From SIG220 sp045615545 (GTDB taxonomy: Bacteria; Bacillota_I; Bacilli_A; RFN20; CAG-826), in assembly GCA_045615545.1 (NCBI GenBank), contig JAZLFA010000067.1, positions 18,586 through 82,585 of the forward strand: a DNA stretch of 64,000 bases, given 5' to 3'. Both the position numbers and the translations under genes were made by a program. Shown in pieces: positions 9,117-18,261 of this stretch (the stretch's first letter is position 1; each line of letters opens with the position of its first letter). Under the pieces are notes generated by a model. It worked only from the letters and a program-made list of their open reading frames with translations. It had not been told where the DNA came from and did not search any database.

Positions 9117-10516
9117 AGAAGGAAAATATAAAATTCCAAGAAAATACAACTGAGGTTGACTTTAAAGATGAAGATGTCAGCGTTTTTAAAACTGGCAAAG
9201 GTTTATCTGAAGATGTTGTTAGAGAAATTTCTAGATTAAAAGGTGAACCTGATTGGATGCTTAACTATCGTTTAAAAGCGTTAGAAGCATTTACTAAGAT
9301 GGCTTTACCAAAATTTGGTCCTGATTTATCTTCTTTAGATTTTCAATCTTTTACATACTTTACAAGACCAAGTGATAAAGAAGTTAAGGATTGGAATCAA
9401 GTTCCTGAAACAATTAAAAATACATTTACAAAATTAGGCATTCCTGAGGCTGAACAAAAATATCTAGCTGGTGTTTCTACTCAATATGAGTCTGAAGTTG
9501 TTTATCATAATATGTTAAAAGAAGTGGAAGAAAAAGGTGTTATTTTCCTTTCAACTGATATGGCATTAAAAGTATGTCCTGAAATTGTAAAAAAATATTT
9601 CGGTACAGTTGTGCATTTTGCTGATAACAAATTCTCCGCTTTAAATAGCGCTGTTTGGTCTGGCGGCTCATTTATTTATGTTCCAAAAGGCGTTCATCTT
9701 GAAAAGCCACTTCAAAGCTATTTCCGTATTAATAATGAAAAAAGTGGACAATTTGAACGTACACTTATCATTGTGGAAGAAGGTGCTGATGTACATTACG
9801 TAGAAGGGTGCACCGCACCTACTTATTCAAAAGAATCATTGCATGCAGCTGTAGTGGAAATTTTTGTTCATAAAAATGGCAAATGTCGTTATTCAACTGT
9901 GCAAAACTGGTCAACAAATATTGTTAATTTAGTGACTAAAAGAGCTATATGTTACGAAGGTGCTCAAATGGAGTGGATTGATGGCAATATTGGCTCGCAA
10001 GTTAATATGAAATATCCTGCTTGTATTTTAGCTGGTGAAGGAGCGAAAGGAACCTGTATTTCTATTGCTGTTGCTGGCAAAGGACAATACCAAGATGCAG
10101 GGGCTAGAATGATTCATCGAGCAAGCAACACATCTAGCACAATTATTTCAAAATCTATTGTAAAATGCGGGGGAATTGCTAATTATCGTGGTACAGTAAG
10201 ACATGAACATGGCGCTAAAAATTGCCGTAGTCATGTTGAATGTGACACCTTAATATTGGACGATATTTCAAAGAGCGATACCATTCCAACAAATGAAGTA
10301 AGAAACAACACTTCTTATGTCGAACATGAAGCCACTGTAAGTAAGATTAACGAAGAACAATTGTTCTATCTTATGAGCCGTGGATTAAGCGAAAAAGAAG
10401 CTACTCAAATGATAATTATGGGCTTTATTGAACCATTCTCAAAAGAGCTACCAATGGAATATGCGGTTGAATTAAATCAACTTATCAAATTAGATATGGA
10501 AGGTAGTGTTGGTTAA
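9113..10516 (+). CDS. sufB: Fe-S cluster scaffold SufB
   Basis: This 467-residue protein has full SufB length. It includes the family motifs GGSFIYVPKGV, YVEGCTAP and SHVECDTLILDD (with the conserved cluster-transfer Cys), and the closing EATVSKINEEQLFYLMSRGL. SufB holds the nascent Fe-S cluster in the SufBC2D complex. It is the last suf gene; mnmG follows after one base. Confidence 0.96.
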   Translation: MKKENIKFQENTTEVDFKDEDVSVFKTGKGLSEDVVREISRLKGEPDWMLNYRLKALEAFTKMALPKFGPDLSSLDFQSFTYFTRPSDKEVKDWNQVPETIKNTFTKLGIPEAEQKYLAGVSTQYESEVVYHNMLKEVEEKGVIFLSTDMALKVCPEIVKKYFGTVVHFADNKFSALNSAVWSGGSFIYVPKGVHLEKPLQSYFRINNEKSGQFERTLIIVEEGADVHYVEGCTAPTYSKESLHAAVVEIFVHKNGKCRYSTVQNWSTNIVNLVTKRAICYEGAQMEWIDGNIGSQVNMKYPACILAGEGAKGTCISIAVAGKGQYQDAGARMIHRASNTSSTIISKSIVKCGGIANYRGTVRHEHGAKNCRSHVECDTLILDDISKSDTIPTNEVRNNTSYVEHEATVSKINEEQLFYLMSRGLSEKEATQMIIMGFIEPFSKELPMEYAVELNQLIKLDMEGSVG

Positions 10517-10517
10517 T

Positions 10518-12389
10518 ATGGATTATTCGGTTATCGTTGTTGGTGGTGGACATGCTGGCTTAGAAGCCGCTTTTGCTAGTGCTCACATGGGCGAGGAAAC
10601 ATTATTAATTTCGATTAATATTAAGAAAATGGGTAATATGCCATGTAACCCATCTATTGGCGGCAGCGCTAAAGGGATAGTAGTAAGAGAAATTGATGCT
10701 CTTGGAGGCATGATGGGCAAAGCTGCCGATCATCATTATCTTCAAATGAAAATGCTTAATACTGGTAAAGGTCCTGGCGTTCAATGTTTAAGAGCCCAAC
10801 AGGATAAATTAGAATACCCTGATTATTTACAATCATTAGCGTTAAAAACTCAACATTTAACTGTAGTTGAAGGAATAGTAAATTCTTTATTATATAAAGA
10901 TAATGTTGTATATGGTGTTAATTTAGAGGATGGAAGAAGTTTTACTAGTAACGCTGTTATTTTAACAACGGGTACATATATGGAAGCGGAGATATTCCGT
11001 GGACACGTAAAAAAGAGCGAGGGACCTGACGGAGAAAAACCATCTAAAGGTTTGTCACCATTTTTAAAATCGATGGGTATCGATATTTATAGATTAAAAA
11101 CTGGTACTCCTCCAAGAATAAAAAAAGACTCAATTGACTTTTCTAAAGCAAGCATTCAACCAGGCACAAAAGGGAGATTAGCTTTCTCTTACGAAACAAA
11201 AGAATTTATTCCTGTTGAAGAACAAATACCTTGTTACTTAATTTATACAAATGAAAAAACTCACCAAATTATCAGAGACAATCTTGATGAAACAGCATTA
11301 TATAGTGGACTTGTTACAGGCGTTGGGCCTAGATATTGCCCTTCTATTGAATCTAAAGTAATGACTTTTAAGGATAAAGAACGACACCAATTATTTTTGG
11401 AGCCTGAAAGTAGATATACTGATTCAATATATTTACAAGGTTTTTCTACTTCAATGTCAGAAGAAATCCAAGAGTTAATGGTTAGAAGTTTGCCTGGATT
11501 TGAAAATGCTGTCTTTTTAAAATATGCATACGCTATTGAATATGATGCTATCCAAACTCATGAATATGGTGTTACTCTTGAAGCTAAAAAATACCAAGGA
11601 TTATATTTTGCTGGTCAAATCTGTGGAACAAGCGGTTATGAAGAGGCGGCTGGTTTGGGGCTTCTTGCTGGTATCAATGCTGTTTTAAAAATTAGAAAAC
11701 AAGAACCACTTATTTTAAGAAGAGATCAAAGTTATATTGGTGTTATGATTGATGACTTAGTTACTAAAGGCACCCAAGAACCTTATCGATTATTATCTTC
11801 AAGAGCAGAATTTAGACTATTGATGCGTCACGATAACGCAGATTTAAGATTGACTGAAATTGGTCATCGTATAGGACTTATTAATGAAGAAAGATACTGT
11901 TCATTTATAAAGAAAAAAGAAAATATTGAAAAGGCTATTTCGATATTAAATTCGACTTACCTTGGAAAGAAAAAACCTATTGAGGATTATTTAATGTCTC
12001 TTGGATTCAATGAATTAAAAGGTGGTTTTTTAGCTAGTGAAATTTTAAAAAGACCAGGAGTAAGTTATAGCAAAATTAAGGAATTTATACCAGAATTGCA
12101 AGAAATTTCGCTTGATGACGATGGAATTGAAGAACTTGAAGTAATGGTAAAATACGAAGGTTATATCGCAAAGCAAATCCGAGAAGCAGATAATATGAGA
12201 AAATTAGAAGAGATGAAAATTCCTACTGATTTTGACTATTTAAATATGAATGGTCTTCGCCTTGAAGCGCGTCAAAAACTTGATAGGGTTAGACCTCTTA
12301 CAATAGGGCAAGCATCGCGTGTTTCTGGAGTTAATCCTAGTGATGTTTCAATACTTATTTTAAACATTAGGAAAAAACATAATGGATAA
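10518..12389 (+). CDS. mnmG: tRNA uridine-5-carboxymethylaminomethyl modification enzyme MnmG
   Basis: The ATG at 10518, right after the sufB stop, gives 623 residues starting MDYSVIVVGGGHAGLEAA, the FAD-binding motif. A slightly earlier GTG is possible but less likely. Further motifs are NPSIGGSAKG, LKTGTPPRI and AGQICGTSGYEEAAGLG. With MnmE it modifies U34 of tRNAs reading NNA/NNG codons, using FAD and methylene-THF. mnmE is not in the window. rsmG overlaps by 8 bases, the usual gidAB pairing. Confidence 0.97.
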   Translation: MDYSVIVVGGGHAGLEAAFASAHMGEETLLISINIKKMGNMPCNPSIGGSAKGIVVREIDALGGMMGKAADHHYLQMKMLNTGKGPGVQCLRAQQDKLEYPDYLQSLALKTQHLTVVEGIVNSLLYKDNVVYGVNLEDGRSFTSNAVILTTGTYMEAEIFRGHVKKSEGPDGEKPSKGLSPFLKSMGIDIYRLKTGTPPRIKKDSIDFSKASIQPGTKGRLAFSYETKEFIPVEEQIPCYLIYTNEKTHQIIRDNLDETALYSGLVTGVGPRYCPSIESKVMTFKDKERHQLFLEPESRYTDSIYLQGFSTSMSEEIQELMVRSLPGFENAVFLKYAYAIEYDAIQTHEYGVTLEAKKYQGLYFAGQICGTSGYEEAAGLGLLAGINAVLKIRKQEPLILRRDQSYIGVMIDDLVTKGTQEPYRLLSSRAEFRLLMRHDNADLRLTEIGHRIGLINEERYCSFIKKKENIEKAISILNSTYLGKKKPIEDYLMSLGFNELKGGFLASEILKRPGVSYSKIKEFIPELQEISLDDDGIEELEVMVKYEGYIAKQIREADNMRKLEEMKIPTDFDYLNMNGLRLEARQKLDRVRPLTIGQASRVSGVNPSDVSILILNIRKKHNG

Positions 12390-13068
12390 CAAAGAATTGG
12401 TTTCATTACTTAATCTTTCTGGGATAAATGTTGATTTAGCCCATGTTTTAAAATTAGAAAAATATACAGATTATATTCTCAAAAAAAATGAAGAAATAAA
12501 TTTAACTGCTATAAAAGATAAAGATGCATTTTATGAGAAGATGCTTTTTGATAGTGCCCTTCCTTTATTATTAACTGATTTTAAAGGTAAAAAGATTATT
12601 GATGTTGGGACAGGTGCTGGATTTCCTGGTATGGTTATCTCTCTACTTTTAGATACTGATGTTGATTTATTAGATTCGACAAATAAAAAACTTAATGTCA
12701 TTAATGATTTTGGAAACGAATTGGTGCACACCATTAATGAGCGAGTGGAAGAATATTCTAAGAAACATCGTGAAAATTATGACGTTGTTATTGCGCGTGC
12801 AGTTGCACCTTTAAATATATTAAGTGAATTATGTTTACCTCTGGTAAAGGTTGGTGGATATTTTATTGCGATGAAGGGTAGCGATGGTGAAGCAGAACTT
12901 GATTTAGCAAGTAAAGCCATTGATAAATTAGGCGGTAAGTTAGTTAAAACAGATAAACATTCTTTACCAAATGGGGATATTAGAATAAACTTTCTTATAA
13001 GAAAAGATAAAGTAACTAACGAGAAATATCCTCGAAGTTTTGGTGAAATAAAAAATAAACCATTATGA
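12382..13068 (+). CDS. rsmG: 16S rRNA (guanine-527-N7)-methyltransferase RsmG
   Basis: This 228-residue Rossmann methyltransferase has the SAM motif DVGTGAGFPG near residues 72-81 and the family motif VIARAVAPL around 135. RsmG methylates G527 of 16S rRNA. It overlaps mnmG by 8 bases and parA by 4, so it sits inside a translationally coupled run. Confidence 0.95.
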   Translation: MDNKELVSLLNLSGINVDLAHVLKLEKYTDYILKKNEEINLTAIKDKDAFYEKMLFDSALPLLLTDFKGKKIIDVGTGAGFPGMVISLLLDTDVDLLDSTNKKLNVINDFGNELVHTINERVEEYSKKHRENYDVVIARAVAPLNILSELCLPLVKVGGYFIAMKGSDGEAELDLASKAIDKLGGKLVKTDKHSLPNGDIRINFLIRKDKVTNEKYPRSFGEIKNKPL

Positions 13069-13814
13069 AAATAATTACGATTGCAAACCATAAAGGCGGT
13101 GTTGGTAAAAGTAATACCGCGATTAATCTTGGCGCTTGTTTAGCGCAATTTAATCATCGTGTATTAATTATTGATATGGACCCACAAGGAAACACATCTA
13201 GAGGATTTGGTATTGATACCTCTTTGGTGAAGAAAACAATATTTGATGTTTTAATTGATAGATTTGATATTAATAAAACGATTCAGAATACATGTGTTGA
13301 AAATTGTTATATTATTCCTTCACAATTAATTGTTTCTGCTAGCGAAGAAAAGCCTGACGATCGTTATTATTTATTAAAAGATTCAATTGCTCTTCTCAGA
13401 AGAGATTATGATTATATTATTATTGATTGCCCACCAAGCCTTGGATTTTTAACGACGAATTGCTTAGTTGCAACTGATTCAGTAATCATTCCGATTCAGT
13501 GTGAATATTTTGCTTTAAACGCTGTTACTCAAATACTTGCAAAAATATCTACCGTTCAATCTAAATATAATCCCGATCTTCATATTGAGGGTGTTCTTCT
13601 TACAATGTTTGATCCGAATGATGAACTAGCAGTAACTCTTTCAAAAGAAATACAAAATATTTTTAGTGAAAACGTATATGGCTCACGTATTCCACGCTCT
13701 CATTCTATCCCTGAAAGTAATATACGTGGAATTCCAGTTGTTGTGTATCGCCCAACTTCTCGCGCTTCTATTGCATACACTTCTTTAGCGAAAGAAGTTT
13801 TAAATGCTGAGTAA
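13065..13814 (+). CDS. parA: Chromosome partitioning ATPase ParA/Soj
   Basis: This 249-residue protein has a deviant Walker A (NHKGGVGKSNTAIN) near residue 10, LIIDMDPQGN (Walker A'), and IIIDCPPSLG (Walker B). It belongs to the Soj/ParA family that moves origins using DNA-bound ParB. The gidA-gidB-parA order is the classical origin-proximal cluster. No parB follows: the next element is an FMN riboswitch. This protein may therefore work with an unlinked ParB or another partner. Confidence 0.92.
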   Translation: MKIITIANHKGGVGKSNTAINLGACLAQFNHRVLIIDMDPQGNTSRGFGIDTSLVKKTIFDVLIDRFDINKTIQNTCVENCYIIPSQLIVSASEEKPDDRYYLLKDSIALLRRDYDYIIIDCPPSLGFLTTNCLVATDSVIIPIQCEYFALNAVTQILAKISTVQSKYNPDLHIEGVLLTMFDPNDELAVTLSKEIQNIFSENVYGSRIPRSHSIPESNIRGIPVVVYRPTSRASIAYTSLAKEVLNAE

Positions 13815-13816
13815 AG

Positions 13817-13825
13817 TGATATAAT
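13817..13825 (+). promoter_or_regulatory. Extended -10 promoter of the riboswitch-ribU unit
   Basis: TGATATAAT, an extended -10 (TGn plus TATAAT), lies immediately after the parA stop. It would start transcription at the first bases of the FMN aptamer, making ribU an independent unit. Confidence 0.6.
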
Positions 13826-13830
13826 AAACT

Positions 13831-13933
13831 TACTTCAGGGCAGCGAAAAGCGACCGGCGGTAAACCCCGCGAGCCGAAAAGGCATGAACTTGTGTGATTC
13901 AAGTGGCGACAGTAAAGTCTGGATGAAAGAAGA
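13831..13933 (+). promoter_or_regulatory. FMN riboswitch (RFN element)
   Basis: The conserved blocks appear in the expected order: AGGGCAG, GACCGGCGGTAAACCCC, GCGAGCC, then GGCGACAGTAAAGTCTGGATG. The short closing stem pairs CTTC (13833-13836) with GAAG (13929-13932). FMN binding should favour the terminator directly downstream and shut off the riboflavin transporter ribU. The match to the RFN consensus is by eye but strong. Confidence 0.95.
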
Positions 13934-13942
13934 ATATTTTTA

Positions 13943-13964
13943 CGCCCTGATTGGGCATTTTTTT
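13943..13964 (+). terminator. Riboswitch-controlled terminator directly before ribU
   Basis: GCCC-TGATT-GGGC followed by ATTTTTTT lies 10 bases past the aptamer. The U-tract ends one base or less before the ribU ATG, so the terminator and the translation start are fused. Confidence 0.8.
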
Positions 13965-14660
13965 ATGGATTCATTATCACTTACTAGATTAATTATTGGA
14001 TTAGCATTTTCTTTATTTGCTGTCGTATTTTTTCTTAATAATGTTTTTCTAAAAAATAAACAAATTTCTGTTAAATTCATAAGCAGAACTGCCGTATTTG
14101 CGGCTATTTCGATTATTTTGTATACAGTTCCATATTTAAAATTTCCAGTATTTTTCTTCCCATCTTTTTTAGAAATTCACTTCGATGAAGTTCCTGCATT
14201 TATTGCTGGATTTGCTTATGGTCCTCTTTCTGCATTTATCATCATAGCAATTAAAACGATAATCAAACTTCCTCTTACCACTTCATTATGCGTTGGAGAA
14301 ATTGCTGATTTCATTTATAGTATAGCTTTTGTTATTCCCGCATCTATCCTATACAAAAAAAGCCGCAACTTCAAAGGAGCGGTTATTGGTTTAGGGCTGG
14401 GACTAGTTTTTCAAATAGTGGTTTCATCCTTATTCACGTCGTTTGTAATGCTTGATTTTTATATGAATGTTATGGGCTTAAGTAAGGAAGCGATTTTAAA
14501 AATGTGTCAAGTTGCTAACCCTGCAGTTAACGACTTAGGTTGGACGTTCCTTCTTTTAGTAGCATTACCATTTAACTGTTTTAAAGATGCGCTGGTAATT
14601 TTACTAACATTCTTATTATATAAGAAGTTACACAAATTAATTGATAGAATTAAAGCATGA
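13965..14660 (+). CDS. ribU: Riboflavin ECF transporter S component RibU
   Basis: The ATG at 13965 gives 231 residues. An earlier in-frame ATG at 13884 lies inside the riboswitch and is rejected. About six membrane segments are visible, with EIHFDEVPAFIAGFAYGPLSAF near residues 74-95, as in RibU. RibU captures riboflavin and works with the shared EcfA/EcfA'/EcfT energising module, which is not encoded here. The FMN riboswitch upstream independently supports the substrate. No Shine-Dalgarno site is visible because the terminator U-tract abuts the start. Confidence 0.93.
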   Translation: MDSLSLTRLIIGLAFSLFAVVFFLNNVFLKNKQISVKFISRTAVFAAISIILYTVPYLKFPVFFFPSFLEIHFDEVPAFIAGFAYGPLSAFIIIAIKTIIKLPLTTSLCVGEIADFIYSIAFVIPASILYKKSRNFKGAVIGLGLGLVFQIVVSSLFTSFVMLDFYMNVMGLSKEAILKMCQVANPAVNDLGWTFLLLVALPFNCFKDALVILLTFLLYKKLHKLIDRIKA

Positions 14661-14698
14661 AAAAACCGGTTATTCAATTGTGGAATAAACCGGTTTTT
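14661..14698. terminator. Bidirectional terminator between ribU and ferredoxin
   Basis: A near-perfect inverted repeat (AAAAACCGGTTATTC at 14661-14675 against GAATAAACCGGTTTTT at 14683-14698, one bulge) has A and T runs on both sides, so it can terminate both convergent genes. Confidence 0.85.
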
Positions 14699-14706
14699 CG
14701 AATATC

Positions 14707-14886
14707 TTATTCCTTTTCGGAAATTGCACCAAATGGGCAGATACTAATGACTTCTTCTTCAGCTTCACCAGTGATAGGTTCTGCAACACCACTGTCGCCG
14801 ATCTTGACGTCTTCTGGATAACTTGCTGCACAAGCACCACAACCCATACAAACGCTTGGATCAATTTTAATTTTCTTTTTAGCCAT
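14707..14886 (-). CDS. fer: 4Fe-4S ferredoxin
   Basis: A 59-residue minus-strand gene starts at the ATG at 14886-14884, with a GGAGAA site just upstream. The sequence MAKKKIKIDPSVCMGCGACA carries Cys13, Cys16 and Cys19. The fourth ligand is Cys50 in SICPFGAI. The rest is acidic, as in single-cluster 4Fe-4S ferredoxins of clostridia and bacilli. It is a cytosolic one-electron carrier; the partner is unknown. It is a single-gene unit with its own promoter, ending at the shared terminator. Confidence 0.93.
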   Translation of the reverse strand: MAKKKIKIDPSVCMGCGACAASYPEDVKIGDSGVAEPITGEAEEEVISICPFGAISEKE

Positions 14887-14914
14887 CGATTTTTTCTCCT
14901 TGGTTTATGTAAAA

Positions 14915-14943
14915 ATTATATTCATTACATTAAATTATTTCAA
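14915..14943 (-). promoter_or_regulatory. Ferredoxin promoter
   Basis: On the minus strand TTGAAA (14943-14938), a spacer of exactly 17 bases and TATAAT (14920-14915) form one of the best sigma-A-type promoters in the window. Confidence 0.8.
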
Positions 14944-14993
14944 TAATAATAATTTTATTTTTTTTCTCTTCTAATTATATTAGAATATGTTTA

Positions 14994-15260
14994 ATGGAAA
15001 CTCGGGTACAAAAATTTAAAAATTATCGTGCTTCTTTCGTTAAAGAAGATACCAATGTTACCCGTAGTGACTATAAGCGTTACACAACAAATACTTTGCC
15101 TCTCGATGAAGTGATGAATACGGCAAGCACTCATCAAAATGATGTTGATTTAGTAAACAAAAAGAAAAAAGAGTTTGTTCTTAAAGTGGTAGGTATTGTT
15201 TGTTTATGCATTATTGCCATTGCCGCTATAGTTACTTGTGGTGTTCTTTTATTTAGGTGA
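14994..15260 (+). CDS. Small tail-anchored membrane protein, unknown function
   Basis: This 88-residue protein is hydrophilic for about 60 residues and ends in one membrane segment (VLKVVGIVCLCIIAIAAIVTCGVLLF) with a lysine-rich stretch before it, so the N-terminus is probably cytosolic. I do not recognise a family. It overlaps the region just before cmk and probably starts the cmk-der-gpsA-hup operon. TAGAAT lies only 7 bases before the ATG and no ribosome site is seen, which suggests a leaderless message. Confidence 0.65.
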   Translation: METRVQKFKNYRASFVKEDTNVTRSDYKRYTTNTLPLDEVMNTASTHQNDVDLVNKKKKEFVLKVVGIVCLCIIAIAAIVTCGVLLFR

Positions 15261-15265
15261 TTAAT

Positions 15266-15928
15266 ATGAAAAAAGTTGTCGTTGCAATTGATGGTCCAGC
15301 TGCTGCTGGAAAAAGCACAATCGCTAAAAAGGTTGCGCTTATTAAGGGTTATACTTACATTGATACAGGCGCAATGTACCGTGCTTTTACTTGGTATTGC
15401 TTAAATAAAGGTGTTGATTGCCAAAATGAAAAAGCATGTTGCGCTTTAATCCCAGAAGTAAAAATTGAATTAAAACCTGATAATGTAGTGTTATGTAACA
15501 ACATTGATGTCACTTCTTCTATCAGACAAACAGATGTTTCTGGAAATGTATCCTATATAGCGAGCTATAAAGATATTAGGTTGGCATTAGTGGACTTACA
15601 ACGTCAAATGGCAAAAAATACTTCAGTAATCATGGACGGAAGAGATATTGGTACTTATGTTTTGCCTGATGCTGATGTAAAGATTTTTCAAATCGCTAAT
15701 GTTGAAACTAGAGCACGACGTAGATTTATTGAAAATCAAGAAAAGGGCATTGTCTGCACATACGAAGACATTGTTAAAGATGTAGAAAAGCGTGATTATA
15801 TTGATTCGCATCGTGATTTTGCTCCTTTAAGAAAAGCAAATGACGCAATTGAATTAGATACTTCTAATTTAACAATCGATGAGGTTGTTGAAAAGGTAAT
15901 TGAGATTATTGATGACATGGTAAAATAA
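15266..15928 (+). CDS. cmk: Cytidylate kinase
   Basis: The ATG at 15266 gives 220 residues starting MKKVVVAIDGPAAAGKST, the Cmk P-loop. YIDTGAMYRAFTW and MDGRDIGTYVLPDADVKIF are family motifs. It phosphorylates CMP/dCMP with ATP. An in-frame GTG three codons earlier is less likely. It lies between the small membrane gene and der (one base apart); cmk-der order is common in Firmicutes. Confidence 0.96.
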   Translation: MKKVVVAIDGPAAAGKSTIAKKVALIKGYTYIDTGAMYRAFTWYCLNKGVDCQNEKACCALIPEVKIELKPDNVVLCNNIDVTSSIRQTDVSGNVSYIASYKDIRLALVDLQRQMAKNTSVIMDGRDIGTYVLPDADVKIFQIANVETRARRRFIENQEKGIVCTYEDIVKDVEKRDYIDSHRDFAPLRKANDAIELDTSNLTIDEVVEKVIEIIDDMVK

Positions 15929-15929
15929 A

Positions 15930-17249
15930 ATGGCAAATCCTATTGTAGCAGTTGTTGGATCACCTAACGTTGGAAAATCAACGATTTTTAATCGTTTAAT
16001 TGGTGATCGTCATGCGATTGTGGATGATGAAGCTGGTATTACTAGAGATAGATTATATGGTGTTGTTTCGTGGCTAAATCATAAATTCACTATTGTTGAT
16101 ACAGGTGGAATTGAAATGGCCAATAGACCATTCCAAGAACAGATTCGTATGCAAGCAAATATTGCTATCGAGGAAGCGGATTTAATCGTATTTGTTTGTG
16201 ATGGTCAAGTTGGAGTTACTAGTGACGATATGATGGTTGCGCGCATTTTGCGTAAAGTGAATAAACCAATAATTTTAGCCATCAATAAAATTGATGAAGG
16301 CATTCACGCTGGCGATGTAAATGACTTTTATTCGCTTGGACTAGGTGAGCCACTTCCTATTAGTGGTGCACATGGTGTTGGTATAGGTGATTTGTTGAAT
16401 AAAATAACAAATGAACTTCCAGAATGGGAAGACGAAGTTGATGAAGAAGTGATTACTTTTTCTCTTATTGGTAGACCGAATGTCGGAAAATCTTCCTTAG
16501 CAAACGCTCTTTTGAATGAAGAGAGAGTAATAGTGTCGAATATTTCAGGTACTACAAGAGATTCAATTGATACACCTTTCACAAAAGATGGTCAAAAATA
16601 TGTTGTCATAGATACAGCAGGTTTAAAGAAAAAAGGAAAAATCTACGAAGCGATAGATAAGTATTCTGCTATTCGGGCACTAAAGGCAATTGAACGCAGT
16701 GAAATTGTATGCTTAGTAATTGATGGAATTGAAGGAATAACTGACCAAGATAAGCATGTTATTAGCTATGCTATTGATTTACATAAAGCTATTATTATCG
16801 TTGTTAATAAATGGGATGGTATTGATAAATCAACTAATACCATGAGTGATATATCTAAGATTATTCGTCAAGAATATAAATTCTTAGACTATGCCCCTAT
16901 CGTTTTTGTCTCAGCATTAAAGAAACAAAGATTAGATACTTTATTTGATACATTAAAAAATGTACATGCAGCATATCATACTCATATTAAGACTTCAGTT
17001 TTAAATGAAATGTTGCAAGATGCACAAGTTCTTAATCAAGCCCCTGATTTTAATGGTGGAAGAATTAAAATTTATTATGGATCACAAGTTACAAGTGCTC
17101 CACCTACTATTGTGTTATTTGTTAATAACCCTGAATTCATGCATTTCTCTTACGAGAGATATATTGATAATAGACTAAGAGAGACATTTAATTTTGATGG
17201 AACTCCAGTTCATTTAATTTTAAGAGCGAGGAAACAAAACAATGAGTAA
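15930..17249 (+). CDS. der: Ribosome assembly GTPase Der
   Basis: This 439-residue protein has two tandem GTPase domains. The first has GSPNVGKST, DTGG and NKID; the second has GRPNVGKSS (about residue 186), DTAGLKKKGK and NKWD. A KH-like C-terminal domain follows. Der (EngA) is required for maturation of the 50S subunit. The start overlaps no ribosome site and lies one base after cmk, so coupling is likely. It overlaps gpsA by 8 bases. Confidence 0.97.
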   Translation: MANPIVAVVGSPNVGKSTIFNRLIGDRHAIVDDEAGITRDRLYGVVSWLNHKFTIVDTGGIEMANRPFQEQIRMQANIAIEEADLIVFVCDGQVGVTSDDMMVARILRKVNKPIILAINKIDEGIHAGDVNDFYSLGLGEPLPISGAHGVGIGDLLNKITNELPEWEDEVDEEVITFSLIGRPNVGKSSLANALLNEERVIVSNISGTTRDSIDTPFTKDGQKYVVIDTAGLKKKGKIYEAIDKYSAIRALKAIERSEIVCLVIDGIEGITDQDKHVISYAIDLHKAIIIVVNKWDGIDKSTNTMSDISKIIRQEYKFLDYAPIVFVSALKKQRLDTLFDTLKNVHAAYHTHIKTSVLNEMLQDAQVLNQAPDFNGGRIKIYYGSQVTSAPPTIVLFVNNPEFMHFSYERYIDNRLRETFNFDGTPVHLILRARKQNNE

Positions 17250-18249
17250 AATAGCGATTATTGGTTCCGGTACATGGGGAACAGCATTAGCCCAAACACT
17301 TAATGATAACGGACACGATGTTTATTTATTTGGTAATAAACAAGAACAAATCGATGATATTAACATCAATCATAAAAATAGCTTCTATTTTGGTGATGAT
17401 ATAATCCTAGATTCTAAATTAAAGGCATCTACTTCTCTAGAAGAGGTAGTTAAAGGGCGTGATATTATTTTGCTAAGTGTACCAACTGCCGCTATGAGAA
17501 GTGTACTAAATCAACTAGTTCCATTATTAGATAAAAAAGTGATTTTAATTAATACTGCCAAAGGTTTTGATTTAGATAAAAATTTAAGAATCTCAGAATG
17601 CATTAAAGAAGTGGTTCCAGAAGAATTACGTTATCCAATTGTTTCTTTAATTGGGCCAAGTCATGCAGAAGAAGTTATTGTGCGTGACTTAACATGTGTT
17701 TGTGCGGTATGTGAAGATGAAGACATTGCAATGAAAGTTGCTAAACTATTCTCTAATGAGTATTTCCGCGTTTACACCAATAATGATGTTGTTGGCAGTG
17801 AAATAGGCGTCGCAATGAAAAACGCAATTGCTATTGCTAGTGGTATTCTTGAAGGCCTTAATTATGGAGATAATGCTAGAGCTGCTTTATGTACAAGAGG
17901 CTTGGCTGAAATTGTTAGATATGGTGTGGCTAATGGCGCTGATCCAAAAACATATTTAGGACTTGCTGGAATTGGTGATTTAGTTGTCACTTGTTACTCA
18001 TTCCATTCACGTAACTTTAGTGCTGGATTAGAAATAGGAAAAGCGGATTCTGCCCTAGATTTTCTTAAAAATAACATAAAAACCGTCGAAGGAATCAGAA
18101 CAATAAAAGTCATTTATGAGAATGCAAAAAAACTTAATTTAGATTTACCTATTATTAAAGCTTTATACGAAATTTTATACGAAGAAAAAAATCCTAGTGT
18201 AATTATTAAACAGTTAATGAATCGTCCACTAAAAACTGAACTTTTATAG
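17242..18249 (+). CDS. gpsA: Glycerol-3-phosphate dehydrogenase [NAD(P)+]
   Basis: This 335-residue protein starts with the dinucleotide-binding GSGTWGTALAQTL. It has the catalytic-lysine region GVAMKNAIAIASGI and the family motif GLAGIGDLVVTCYS. It makes sn-glycerol-3-phosphate from DHAP for phospholipid synthesis. A GAGGAAA site lies in the end of der. The downstream hup has its own AGGAGG site. Confidence 0.96.
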   Translation: MSKIAIIGSGTWGTALAQTLNDNGHDVYLFGNKQEQIDDININHKNSFYFGDDIILDSKLKASTSLEEVVKGRDIILLSVPTAAMRSVLNQLVPLLDKKVILINTAKGFDLDKNLRISECIKEVVPEELRYPIVSLIGPSHAEEVIVRDLTCVCAVCEDEDIAMKVAKLFSNEYFRVYTNNDVVGSEIGVAMKNAIAIASGILEGLNYGDNARAALCTRGLAEIVRYGVANGADPKTYLGLAGIGDLVVTCYSFHSRNFSAGLEIGKADSALDFLKNNIKTVEGIRTIKVIYENAKKLNLDLPIIKALYEILYEEKNPSVIIKQLMNRPLKTELL

Positions 18250-18261
18250 GAGGCTCAAGAC

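Noticed and set aside
13884..13964. Upstream ATG that would extend RibU by 27 residues
   Set aside because: It lies inside the FMN aptamer and terminator; the encoded extension is not hydrophobic and the family starts near 13965.
14670..14864. Minus-strand frame over the ferredoxin region
   Set aside because: It is in another frame; the real product with all four cluster cysteines starts at 14886.
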